This document shows positions 36,001 to 49,600 of a DNA stretch of 64,000 nt, piece after piece. The stretch spans positions 7,399,501 through 7,463,500 of the forward strand of contig NW_024881278.1 in assembly GCF_018691265.1 (NCBI RefSeq). The letters are read 5' to 3'. The stretch is from Tyto alba. Its lineage: Eukaryota > Chordata > Aves > Strigiformes > Tytonidae. The notes beneath the pieces were generated by a model. The model was not told the origin of the DNA, searched no databases, and worked only from the letters and a program-made list of their open reading frames with translations. How positions within the stretch are numbered: the first letter of the stretch is position 1; every line of letters begins with the position of its first letter. A program made the position numbers and the translations under genes.

Positions 36001-39000
36001 CTGTACATTGTATCTCAGGCTTCAGTTAGGATCTGTCTAGTTCTGGTTTTCCCTCTTTAATCTAGGGAAGATGTTATGTGTGCCAAAGGAAAAGCTTTAT
36101 CAGTTCTGAATAACAAGTGTTAGGCAGGGCCAAGTAATTTTTGTAGACCGTCTTTAATTTTTTAAAGGCTACACTAGCATCAGTAACTAGGCAAGAAAGC
36201 ATGCTGGAGTAGAAGGGGATCATGTCTTTTATCCATTCTCCTTCTAGAAGAGATGTTAAGTCTGCATTGAAACAGCGATAACTCTCTTTTGTTACTTCTA
36301 AACTAAATTCCTGAGAATGATGAATGAGAAAAAAATGCTTTTAATTATTTTGATTTAATCTGTGGAGTTTAATTAGGTATCCAGCTTTAAATCCAGTTAT
36401 ACTTGCAAGTGGCTTTAGCACTGGCTCGTAATTCAAAGAGCACATGTGACCATGTTACTCTCTCACAGTATTCTCTGTAAAGGGTCTTTAAGGTTGAAAT
36501 GCCTGTCAGAAATATTCATTAGTTTCCTTTGTGACCTTTTTTATTTTATTCCTGAAAATTTGTTTGTTAATAATCTACAAATTGTGGGTAAGTGTCACTT
36601 AAGGAAAAACTAGCAAACTTGAACCAAATCAATCTCACAACATTTGAGGTTGAGAATAGTTTACTTATAGAAACAATACAGAATTATAAAGACATGCTTT
36701 TGGTGACCTTTGGTCACTGTGCATGTGTGCTGTACTCTGCAGGCTGGTGAGCAGAACCTCCAGAGAAAATGAGCAAGGCCCTGTTTTTTAAGGTGAAAAC
36801 AAGCATTCAGAATAAAGATAGCAAAACTGACTCATTTTTCCCTGGGCCTTCACCCATCCAGACCATCTGAAACCTTCTGTCAGCTGGCTACTGTTCCTCA
36901 CTGTTCTTCTTTCTCAGAACTGTACCTAAGGGTGGTCAAGGGCTTCATCATCTCTCCTGTCTCTTCTCTTTGCAAAAGAGATGTTGCACCCTGCATATAA
37001 TTCCAGTTTGTAAGGACTTTAATTGTAGAATTGTAGAGGAAGTAAACTAAGCTGTCCCAGTATTCAGCACCCTGCTCTGTTCCTGGTCCTGGTTTGGGTC
37101 CTTTTAGGCCTCAATATGGTCACTTGCATGTTGGCCGTTGCCTAAGCACAGTCTTCTTGAAGTCAAATGAGAGACATGTGAGTAATGGAAAATCAAGATC
37201 TGAGACTGTAAAATCCCAGTGCAAGGCTATGTTTTCCTACTGTGTGGTTCATGTTTCATTCTGAGTCATGCTTAAACAGGTTCAGCAGCTGTACGTTTTA
37301 AATTGTTCTAAAGACATGCTATTTTCATGGCAAAGTAGATGTAGAAACAGTCTGAAATAAATCAAGGTTGACAAATATCAGCTGTGTTAATTTTAGCCAG
37401 AATTAAAACTTTCCATTTGAACCTGTGTATGTTTTAGGAACATCGTGGACAGTTAATCTGAACTGATTTCTCCAGTTTTGATTCCTGTTGTTTTGTATCC
37501 CCAGCTTTTGATTGAAAGGAATTAGTTCCTTCCAAATTGACAAGATTTCAAGAACAACTTGTGAATTTCTGGAGCTGGTCATCTTTATATAGCTTTTATA
37601 TCAGGCACAGATGTCTCAGCTAACCTTCAGTTATAACCAAACTTTCATCTACCTTTTTTATTTCACTAGTACTTGATTCTGGGAAACACATATGCATACC
37701 CATATTACCAGCTATCTGTAAGATCCGGGCACACAAGCATGCACTGCATAAGTTAATAGTGCATCATATGTTGAAATTCAGCTTGCTTCTGTGAATTCAT
37801 CTGTCTCCTGCTGTCAGTTATCTGTATGGTATATTTTATAATAGGGCAGCTCATGCATTAAAGATCTTTATTGATTAGCCATGATTTGAAGAAGTGCTAT
37901 TCAGACTTGGCCTAGAGTTAAACATAAGTCAAATCAAGGACAGGGCTGGCAAGTATTCAGGCTCAGGCACCACAATGCTGAAATCTGCATTTATTCTAAT
38001 CTGTTCAGATACAATTTCTGCAATGCAGCCAGTGGCTAAGGCTGACCTTAAATCCAAAGAATCCTTGACTGTTGGTCTGTTTCCAAAGGCTTAATCTCTT
38101 TTTGTCTTGAGTTTTGTTTGTTCCTCCTTATGCCTCCACAGAATTTAATGATATTGCTCCTGCTGTTTTATTTTTCCTGAAGCAGTCCTTCACATCACTT
38201 ATGGATTATTGGTATTTTTGCACTTTCTTTTTGAAGTATTAATTTTACTTAATCCTACTTGTGCAGCACTCTCTCTCAGCTGACATGCAAGCATACTTTG
38301 GATTGCATCAGTGCTGTGCTGTCAGTCCAGAGGCAGTATCCCAGTGTGATACAAGGCACCCCTCCAAAGAGTCTGAGCTGATCATGTGGCCTCCACTTTT
38401 CCCCCTGTCTCCCTGTGGTTAAAAATTGGAAACTGAGCACGGAAATCTTCCTAGCACCATCATACCACAGATCAACAGTTTAGTGAGTGTGATGCATTAA
38501 TAAGCATTACAAATATTACAATTGGAACAAAAAGGGAAAACTGAGAAACAAGATGTGCTGCCCAAAGTGCCCATCTGTGATCTTTGTAGGTAACCTGGCA
38601 ATGCTTTATTTTATTTTGATAGGTAGAATCTTTAATAGGTGGAATCAGTCGCCTGTTGCTGTGCAGGCAAGACATCTTACCCCATTCTGCTCATTTCCTT
38701 CATAACGTACTCGTGTCAATCTGTGTGGCCCCTGTGCACTCTGAAGAAAACAGCTACCTCCTCCAGGCTGACTGCGCTGAGGAAGAGGTGACTGTGAGCA
38801 GGACAGGGTGGTTCCTGACCTCATGTTTAGTGCCCGGCCTTCTAGCATCAGGGTCCAGCAGTTACAGATGACAGTCCTTGTGAGTCGCTGGAGCTCACAC
38901 TTTGCAAGTGGGTTGTGCTTGGACAGTCTGATTATGTATGGAGTTGTAAAAGGAACTGGGATCTCTAGGAATTTTGTAGCTTCAAATCCGAGAAACTCTA

Positions 39001-39670
39001 CAAAGTACATATGAGTTAGAGTTTTTCTGAGGATTGTATGTAAATTATTTTAGGGACAATAAGATGAACATTTTACCAGTTACATGCACTTCAAGATTAA
39101 GAAAAAAAAAAAAAAAGACTACCAAAAAACCCCAACCCTCTTAATATTTATTTTTTTTTTTAATATAGCCATGACAGTGTATTTTTCACTCTGATCTATT
39201 TCTTGGAAACAGCTGAATAATAATTTCTCACTGAAAAGCTCTCCAAAGTTTCAGCCAATGGCATGGAAAATTTTGATGCAAAGGTTTATAAGAAGCTGAA
39301 GTCAAGTTTTTTTCATGAGGAGTGGCAGGCAGCTGTACGGTGTGGAGTTCCGTGAGCCGAGAGTATAATACACTTTTGAAAACATGACCTTAATGTTAGA
39401 TTGTCCAACTGAATGGAACTTGAAAGACTTTTATTCTGTTAAAGGAACATCAAATATTTTAAAATAATTTAATTATTTTTCACTGATAGCAGTTGTGTTT
39501 ATGTGGGTAGGCAGGGCTAGCATATTAGGTTTGTGTGTATTATGCACATCTGACCTTCCCTGTAAATCTGAGCAAGGTACCAGGTCTTTGATTTCATCTG
39601 GAATGTAGAGTTTGTATCTGCTTGGCACTGTGGCTGGAGCTTTTCTGTTCATATCAGGCAACCGTTTTGC

Positions 39671-39712
39671 ACTAAACTGAGATTTCATATCACTAAACTG
39701 AGATTTCATATC
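39671..39712 (+). repeat. Perfect 21 bp tandem duplication
   Basis: The unit ACTAAACTGAGATTTCATATC occurs as 39671-39691 and again as 39692-39712 with no mismatch, which suggests a recent slippage event. Confidence 0.95.
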
Positions 39713-42700
39713 ACGTAGTAGGTTTCTGTGTTACAAAGGTTGTGTAAATTGAATTACACTAACACCACCTATGGGTTCAGGGCTATCTTATTTGCATAAC
39801 AAACGGTCTTACAAACAGCATGCATACTGTACACTCACCAATTAGGCTTTCTTTTCAATCCTCTTGGTCGTTCATAAAAAGAGGGAAGGTTTTTTCTTTG
39901 GTGGTGGTGTTGCAAAGAAAAGCTGCTAATGAAGGAATGATGAATGGTCTGATTGTGTTGCTGTTTGTGTAGTTTCACCTTCATTTGCATCAGTACCAGG
40001 CACAGATCCCAAGACTCATTTTTCAGTTTTTGAGTGCTCCTCTTCTTTGGCCCCTGCCTGCACTAGAACCAACCAAGCAAGCACATTTATCTTCGCCTCC
40101 TAGCATACAGAATAGGAATATTTCCCTTCTTGCATCACTGGGGCCTACACATGCTGAAAAGTGTACCTCTCCCTGAGCACATCTCCTGTCTTCAGTTGCA
40201 GGTTGATTTGGAAATCTGACACCAGCTGGAGGATATACAAAGTGTACTGGGAGCTATCACCGTCCTTCCCCTCAAGAATGCTTAATGCAACATCTCTAAG
40301 TGCATATCCATTTCCTGCTCCAAGGAATAGATCTCTTACTTAGTGTCCTTTTCCAGCAGTTCCCACAGTGTGTCTGGCACTGTAAAAGTAACTCCCCCCA
40401 CCCTCAAAAACCAGAGAAAGCACACAAACAGAGTGTCAAATCGCTTATATAGCAAACCCCTAAATGACTCAAATCAAGTGTCTGTGAGTCCATTCTGTAG
40501 AGCAAACAGTGGAGCAATCCCTCTCTCCCCATAGCATCAAATGAGTATACACAGCCCACATTTGACAAGTAACTCTTCAATTTTTCCTGTAATTTTGAAA
40601 ACACATCAACTGCCAAAAAGTAATGGTTTTCTTTTTAGAAAAGAAAAAAAGAAAATGAAAGAATGTGGCCCTTTGTTTTCTATATCTGTTCAGGGAACAA
40701 GCTTCATTTGATTGAATGCCAGGGAGAGGATAATGCAATCTCCCATTAGGCTTGTTTGCATCTTTTTCCAGGATGACAGTTTAAGTCTGCTGGCTACAGA
40801 TGGCCTTTGACAACTGACAACACTCACTGTTATGCCAGTATATGACTTCATCTGTGTGACATTGCATGTGACTGCAGCTTTCTTCCTCTTTTGATTGCAG
40901 AAACTGTTCTCCATTTCAGTAGCACCAGAATAACAGAGGTCCCCGTTGCATAAAAGAACCAGAAGCCTAAAACTGCACTGCTGCTTATGCTAAAAGACAC
41001 TGGGAGCTGGAAAAAACAGTGTTGTTGGAATCTGTTTGGGGGTTTTAGGCACCAAGGCTGAAGTAAACTTGGCCAATTTTGGTAAAGCATCTTTACAGCT
41101 TTAATACTTTTTCAAACCAACAGTTTCCAATTCTGCTAAGGTCCACCTGGCCATTTAAGAGTTCCTGTAATATCTATCTCCCATGCACCAGAGTGCTTCC
41201 CAAGTAAAGAAACGCCAGGCTGTGCAGAGCTGTCTTGGTCTGGTGCAAAGCCTGCGGACCTGTGCTGGAATTCGCAGAAGCAGTTTTTGTCTCCTTTGAG
41301 TCTTGGCAACCTCAGGGAATGCTACAACTTGAATGAATGAAGTCATCCATCATCTAGCAGTGACTGGAGTAGGTTGGACTCATTCCCGTTCTGCCTTTTG
41401 CTTCAGAAGCAGGAAAAAAGTAAGATTTATATTCTAGACTTTTCTTTTTACCACCTTTGAATGGATCTCACGGTTTGCTCTGTGATTGGTAGCTACTATC
41501 TTTTCCTAATTTTTTATTATAACTGTTTGATCTAAGCATGGTCCTAGGGTCTATTCCAACACAGCTAATTTAATATTGTCTTTTTAAAAAAGGGGGGAAA
41601 GTTCTTTTATCTTTTCCTCGACATTTTTTTCTGTTTATTGTTCTAGACAAATGGAGAGCTGAGGTACACATACAGTGGTATGGCTTATAGGCAGTGCCTA
41701 CACGTCCTGTCAAAGTAGTCCACCATAGGCCTGGACTGGGGGATGAAGTTTAGCAAATGTTGGGTCTCGTGAGATAAGGTGATAACCGAAAAGTTAAATG
41801 CTGTACGGAAACAAAACTTCAGTCCTTACAGAACATAGCAGTGGTGTTACCTGTTGGCACCTGAATTGCAGCTTGCTCTAGCAGACATGGAAGTACTTTG
41901 AATGCCAGGCACGTGGCCTCTGAGTCCTGGGACGCATATAGCGTGGAAGGGACCATGAGTATTCCCTCTTCTAGGAGGTTCTTTGTTGTTTCTTGGAAGA
42001 GGGGATCTAGCTGGTTGTGGCAGAAGGACACACTGGCTTGCAGCGGGAAATCAGTGTGCCCAGCTGGAGCGAGGCTTGATCAGTAGAGACAAGAATATCA
42101 GGAGTCATTCTTTTTTATTTTCATTCAAACTACAGGAGGTCTCCTCTGAACTGTATGGTACAAGCATTTCAAAGTCTTCATATTAGTCATGCAGTTTTAG
42201 CAAAATAATGCAGTTTTCAATATCCAGGGAACAATGAGGAATATATATCCTAACCTCTGCTTGTTCAAAGATCCCATTTCAAAGATGATCCTGTCTTCAC
42301 ATTGGAGTCACACTCCTGAGAAAATGCCACTGTCATGAGTCTGTGAAACATGCTAAAGAATAGGAAAATTAATGTGCTTTTCTGAAAATTAATTTTCTTT
42401 GATAATGTCCTTGAGTCTGGCCCACTGTCAAAAACAGTGTACAGCCTAGGAGAGGAATAAAAATTAACATCCCAAGATTTGTATTTGGTATTAGTAAGGA
42501 GAACCCTACTTCTGCAGAGCATGGGGAAATTCCATAACAACTTCAGAAGAGGGTTTATTAAAATAAAATCGAACTATCTTGGGTAAGTAAATTGCCTCAG
42601 AGGGAAGTTTTGGAAACAAAACATTCTGAGAAGCTGATTCTGGCTCTATGCTGTAAGCAGGCTGAATTAGCCATTGTCTAATGAATGAGTCGCAGAACAG

Positions 42701-43986
42701 GTCTGTGACTCTCTTTACAAGGTAACTTCTTCAAATATTGCTAGTAAAATGTTATATTCCCCACACCCTGCTAAGAAAGGGTGGGACAGATGCTGCAGAT
42801 TTAAAACTTTGACACTTATCCCGTCTGGTCATATGGTAATTTAAGAGATGACAAATTATGGGAATGACAGTGACAGAAAGAATTTCTATCCCAGTTTCTT
42901 TAGTCACGTGGCAGACGTGTTAGGTGAACAATCAGGATGACATGCAGTGTGTTGGAAGTGCTGAGTTATAGTTTCTGTACTGTTCTGAAATTCATCACCT
43001 CCTCTATCAGGCAGAGCATGTGATCCCTTCAAGCTGGCAGACATGTGGCTAGATAAACGTCATCTCTGTTGTGATGCTCAAACCACCTTCCTGACAGACT
43101 TAGATACCAAAATGTTAACATTATTTCTATAGAGTCTCCTAAAACAACTTCTCTTCCAAAAGATCTTGGATCAAAAAAACGGGTTACTTCTTGTGCTCTT
43201 GATCCTTGTGACTGTCGATGAATCTGTCTGCTCTCTTATTTTGAGACTTAAGAACAACATATGAATTTTCCCCTTGTTCAGCCTGATCTTTATCTAGTGA
43301 CTGTGAAGTTGAGCCCTTGGAAAGGACAGAGAAGAATAGCAGCTGTCTGGCTGTGAGAAATCACTTTGGCTGGCAGTTTGTGAAAGAACAGAGTCTGTTG
43401 ACTGGTAGTGATATAAATATTAAGGACTGGATTGACAGTATGCAGGACATAAGCCTGTGGGGAATAGTGAAATTGAGACATGACTTCTTTCCTTCTTTTG
43501 TACTCCTTTTATGAAGGCGTGAAGGCTGTACGGCAACAAGTTTCTTTCCTTCCCCAAGATAAGCCATTAGAGGACAAACCGAACTGAGCGGTGAGGAGTT
43601 GTTGGTATTGTTTTCCACTTGGTTTCAACTTCTGCAAACAAAGCTAGAACTGGTAAGTGGATACGGTTTAGGTAGTTTGCCAAAAGGGCTGAATCTCAAG
43701 GCAGCTCTTGCTTCTCCCAGGCTGAAGAGTGGCTGGCGTAAATGACGGCGCGTGTTGGTGTTGGCTACGTTGGGCCATTGGCTTTTTGTAGTTCACCTCC
43801 TTGCCCATCAGTTTGAGGCCTGATGCAAAAGATAATTAATTTCAGCAACGGTGAAGAATCATCTCTCAGTGACAGGGAGCTGCATTTAAAAGATAACTAA
43901 TATGGTGACATCAGTGCTGAGGAATGTTATTTGCAGTTAGATGTGGCCAAAGAGACCAATGGTTCTACTCGAAGACATAAGCAATT

Positions 43987-44008
43987 AAAATAAATAAATA
44001 AATAAAAG
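43987..44008 (+). repeat. (AAAT)n microsatellite
   Basis: A short run of AAAT/AATA units, about five copies. Confidence 0.85.
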
Positions 44009-45764
44009 GTTTAAATGGCTTGCTAGTATACATATTCCCAGTACTTTAGGACTGATTATTACAGCCCTTTTAATTTACCCACTCTTGGGTCAGATGAAAC
44101 TGGTACGACTGCTCAGAAGCATTCATAATATCCAGGTGGGATGAATATTAGAGCTAAACTCAGAAGCCGCAATTCTGCTTATTAGTAGACTGAAAACTGC
44201 ATCAGGTCTGAGATTTTCCCAATTATATAGACTAGGACCTAGATCTGTTTGTGTGTATTATGTAGCTGCATGTGAAGCAGAACAATTTTGTCTATGTACT
44301 TCTATTTATGCCCTTTATTTCCCCTTTTCTTTTGGGGCATTTTTGTGTACGCAGCAGGAACGCACCTGAGACGAGCTCTGAAAATTGTTGGGTAATCTGC
44401 AGGCAAAAAACATAGTAGAAAAAATGCATGAAAGGCAAACTACCAGATTGTGAAAGGAAACCAAGACTGACTTTATGCTTTGTTCTTATTGACACATGCT
44501 GTTTCTACTTCACATTCTTACGTTGCTAGAAACCCTGTCATCTGCAAACAAAACCAGCTCATGCAGTACAGAGCTGAGTGTGTGCAGAATGTAAAGAGGG
44601 AGATATCTGTAGTCAGCCTATAAGAGCTTGCCACATTATTTCCATGCACACAGAAAGTTACTTTTGGCACCAGATTTACTGCCCTGAGAGGTAACCTTTC
44701 TGCAGTTAATATTTTTTATGTCAGGAAGTTTTTCTGAAGACATGACTCCTATATTCTTTAGTAAATAAAAAGCTAGCGTTATGAATTATGTTCCAAAACA
44801 TCCGTCAATATCGCATTAAAATTATAGCATATGGTATTACTGCTATATTATATAGTCTTTTAACTAGGAACACCTGACTCAGGGTTACTGAATATTTCTC
44901 TTTGCCCTTGGAAAGACAAGTAATTTTAGCACTATATTCTTACAGAATATCTCCAGTTAATATTTTACTGAGAATAAAATTAGATCCTGTGGTATCTTTA
45001 ACAGTTTGTTTTCTGTCCATTTTTGTGTGTCCTGTCACCCCTTTGTTAACTCTCAGGATGACAAAAAGAGGCTTAGCTGTGGAGTCCTTTCTGAGCTGGT
45101 CACCAGCGTTTATCCAGTAAGGGCCAAGTCTGTCCTTGGATTTTTAGAAGTGTAGCCCCAACTAGGAACTGCTAAAACTGCAGGATTGTATCTGAAAAAA
45201 AAATTTGGTCCCAGTGGTGAAATAACAGAACATTTTCTCAGCCAAAAGTTGCTTTGTCAGACAACCTGAGAGTAATGGACTGGCTAAATTTGTATTGCTG
45301 CAGTGACACACTGCAAGACTCAAACCAAGTGGGCACAGCTGGCTCAACATCCCTAATCGAAGATATTCACGGTAATGAAGCATTGTCAACAGTAAGCTGG
45401 TGGTGGGCAGATGGCAGTGCACAGACTGCTGCAAGGGGTCTCCTCACATTCAAATTCCCCATTATATCTGCAGGGGTCTTCTGTCCTTAATAGGAGACTC
45501 GTAGCTGGGCTTAATGGGCTCTGACTAATGACTGAAGAGGAAAAAAGATGAAGAATTAGCTCCTTTGTGATTTTCCTTTCTTTCTTTCACCCATCCTTGA
45601 CAGGCTGTAAATGGATTTTCTGTAGCTGCTACATTTCACTGGGAAAATAGCACGGTATGTTTTTCGATGATTAGTCATTATCTGTAGGGTTTGTGCTCAG
45701 CTCTTGCACTGTAACCGTGTGAGACCAAGAGGTAACAAGGAGACCTTTCAGTTACCAAGTGAGA

Positions 45765-45801
45765 ATTCCTGCTGGGGTGCCTATGGGAAAAAATTGCCCC
45801 A
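45765..45801 (+). repeat. 37 bp dispersed repeat, copy A
   Basis: It matches 46635-46671 with 4 mismatches in 37 and no gaps. The shared core is CTGGGGTG...TATG...AAATTGCCCCA. No known element was recognised. Confidence 0.75.
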
Positions 45802-46634
45802 ATGCAGTTCATCCCCAAGGCAGTAACGAGATGTGGCTAGCCTCATTGCTTGTGACCTACCAGGCTCTGGACACTTAGTTTCTGCAACCATCATGACTAC
45901 CTGGCTCCTCTTTAAGCAGCTGCATCTGTGCATGTTCAAACATGCTGTGTAAACATCATGAAGAGAGAAAAGACTGCAAACCCTCACATTTTCTACGGTA
46001 TTTTAGCCCACCCTCAGCATTTTTAGAAGGTACTGGATTTCCAGATATCCATGATCTAGAATACGTACAACAAACAGCTTTTCTGTTGATAAAGTTAAAT
46101 GTAAAATTTTAGTTTATCCTTAAGCTTAGCAAATAATTCCAATTTCAAGGAAAACTGTGGAGTAAGTTCCCTGATGTTCTATGTTTGCACTCTATTTTCA
46201 GAGAGCTTGGCATAGGCAATGTCACAGTGTTTGTAGGAAGTGTGTTGGGTCAGTATTTCACTTTTGAAGTCTTGAAAAAAAGAATGAGGGAGGTTCATGA
46301 ACTGAGAATAATGCTGTCTATGGGGGGGGCGGGGAGGGGGCAGGGAAGAAGAAAAGAAAAAGAAACCTTTATAATTCAATTAGAAAAAATTGCTGTCTGT
46401 ACTGATGATATGTCCTTACTTCAGTGAGTCTGTATGGCCTGCTGTAAGGCAGCAAAGAAAAACCCTTTTAATACAGGCAAGCTTTTTTCAAAGATGAAGA
46501 ATCTGAGAAGATTTGGGCTTTTTTCAAAGCATATGGAGTCCCCAAACAGATGTAGGCATGAAATTCTTCCAAAAGCCCAGCATGGTTATGCCACTACACT
46601 GTAGTAAAAGAGTGCAGAGATTATTTAATTGGGT

Positions 46635-46671
46635 ATTCCTACTGGGGTGTCTATGAGAAGAAATTGCCCCA
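46635..46671 (+). repeat. 37 bp dispersed repeat, copy B
   Basis: This is the second copy, 870 bases from copy A and in the same direction. Flanking sequences do not align, so it is not a simple long duplication. Confidence 0.75.
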
Positions 46672-49600
46672 CCGCTGTTTTTAAAAATGTGCTTTGGCAG
46701 GTGAAAATGTGTGAAGGACAGTGGGGAATGGAAAAGAGAAACGTACTTTCACAGACGGGTAAATGTATAGACAATTTAAGCCACAGTTTTTGGCTTAGTA
46801 CATCTGAAATATTTGAGAGTTTGCATGGCATGTTTCTTAGAGCTGAGTGATATCCTGGTGTGTATGAATTTTAAAAAGACCAAACACACTACATTTATGA
46901 ATAGTCTGCAATAAGCTTATTGTTAGTTTCAAGCTCAATCCAAAGAAATGTGTTTTGTTTTGCAAGGAGGTGATTAACTCTGAGCACATTGCAAGTGAGA
47001 GAGAGTTTCCCCTGACTAAAACTTGAAGTGGTGCAACACCGATCAGCTCTTGGACTCTCACAGGTGTGTGAAGTTTTAAAAAGGAGCTATTATAGAAAGC
47101 TTATCTGTGGTTTGCCAGTGTTGCAAAGGCGTGACATAGGTTGGCTGAGAAAGAAAATTCATTTCAGCACACTGCAGAGCATGACTTAGTATTTTCAGAG
47201 CTGAAAAAAGCTTTTTATGACTGCTTCTTCCTTGGCTTACGCTTTTGAAAGGATTCAGATGCTAGTGCTTATGGTTTGAAGACTTCATTGGTCTAAGAAC
47301 ATGAATGTTGGCAGCCTACATAGGATGTAAAAGATATAGTATGGAGTGATCTTACCTAATCATGGAGTCACAAGTATTTGCAGATTGCACAGTGGCTTAA
47401 GTTGCCTGTAAAATAAAAGAACCTGCAAATGTTTCGTGTTTGGAAGTGGCCTCACAGAGCACTCGCTTTAAATAGTTAGGTCACACTTGACGGAAAGCAT
47501 CAAACAGCTTTGAGCTGTCATTCTTCCCTACCTTCCTTCCCTTTTCCACCAAGCTGTATCTATCTGTAAAGAGCAGCATGACTTTTCATTATCATCTCTC
47601 TTGGCACTGAATTAAGAAATCCAGAGTCTTAAACAATAAATCGACTTGGTTTAACTAGGTAACATATGGAGATAAATTTTATGTTTACAAAGGAAGGTAA
47701 GTAGTAGATAGGAAATTAATTCTGCTGTTCGCTACCCTAGAAGTAAGCCAGAAAGAACAGAAAAAGCATGTTGTAGTATAGAATAGTGCCTTGTATGTGT
47801 CTGTAAGATGCTGAAGTCAAACTGTGAAGACTTGATGTCTATTGAACTCAGTGGAAAGATTCACTAAGGAGTTGGGTTAGTCTGAAGTCTAAGGCTGGGG
47901 AAGAAGATGTGATGTCACCTCAAAGCTATGTGTTCTCTTTGCTATCGAGTGATGAATTTTATTGCTATTTCCCAAAATAAAAAATTAAGATATATTTTTG
48001 TTTAAAAAACATAAAAAGATTAGAAGATGTTTGAAGGAAAGAAATGTAGAACAACAAATAGCTATAGAGGAAAAGAAGAAGATTATGTGAACCGAAGGGA
48101 AGGAAGGCAGAGTGTGTTGAAGTGAGGTCAGAAGATGCTTTTAAAAAGTTTTCATTTTGAGGATTTAAATGTACGATTTCAAAAAATAATTTGACTACTC
48201 CTGTGTAAAGAAAAGAATCAAAAAGAAGGCAGAAGTATATACTAAGTCATAGCTAGGGATTGGCTATTGTTCTTTCCCCAGAGGAACTTACTTGGATGTT
48301 TTGTTTTATTGTGGGAAGTTGCAAGGCATTCTTTGAACTCAACATTGATGTAGCAAAGAAAGTTTCAGCTAGCAGAGGAGGCTACAACCTCAGAAGATGT
48401 GATGACTCAGAAGTGACAGCAGCAGAAATTACTCCTGTTGAGGATCAGAGTTACTCAGCATCATTGTGTGACTGGGCTAAATCAGTTCCCTGACAGCATT
48501 TTCAGAGATCTGCTGGCGAAAGCTCAGACTGGAGAAGGCTCTGCTGGGGATGTCAAAGGGAAGAATGGTTTGTGGCTATAGCTGACTGAAAGGTGACAAC
48601 GCATTCCAGTTTTGGGGTATTCCTTTTTAAAGCCGTTATGTGATGTCTACCCAATAATAGTAGAGAAATGAAGAGGCTGTTCCAGGCTCACTCTTCTGGA
48701 CTTTGCTCTGTTTGCATTTACAGTTAGTAATTCTGCTTCTCCACAAGAAACAAGTGTATTAACTGGGCAAGCATAAAAATATAGAAAAATCCAGAACGCA
48801 GTTATGTCCAGTTGGCCTAAATTACACAGGCTAATTGACATAATTGAGGTTTGCTGGTTTATTGTAGCTGAGGATCTGGCCAAAATAAGTACAGCATGTA
48901 GCATAATTTTAATGTACCTTCAGTTAACAGAAATTTGGAAACACTTGTAGTTGCTAGTATATCTGGTAAATAACGGAAGTAGACTCAGTCATCCATTTCT
49001 ATTTGAATTCATCTGTAAGAAGCAATGGCAGTTTTTCTGAATCAGATATGTAAAATGACTGTGATAGCCTTAGTTCAGCCATGAAATGAGACATTTGAAC
49101 ATGGTAGATCACCCAGCATTTCGATAACATGAAATAATGAAGTGATCAAATGCTCTTAGTACCCCACTAATTGGTTATGTAAGTAAATTACCTTGGTTGA
49201 AAATTGTTTAATGGTCAACTTAAGATAGGTTTCATTTGTTTGGGAGGTTATTTTGATGTTTATTGTATTGTACAGACATGAGAGTTTTGGTCAAAAACTG
49301 TGAAAAGTAAAATACACTCATCAGAACCCTTTTTAATGTAGAGTTGATGCTGTGTAATAAGGTAGTCCCATTTGAACTTGAAAACCGCATTTCCAGCACT
49401 GATAAAATTCTGCAGCTTATATGACTCACAGAAATGAAGCAACTGTCACCTCTAACCTGTCATATCTCAACATGGATGTTCAGTGTAATGCCACCATGAT
49501 TGTAAAAAAAACGCAGAAAACCAAAAACCAACCCCAAAAAAACCCAAACCAAAAAGGTCACCATGACACCTTACATTAACTGAAGGACTAACTCACTGTC

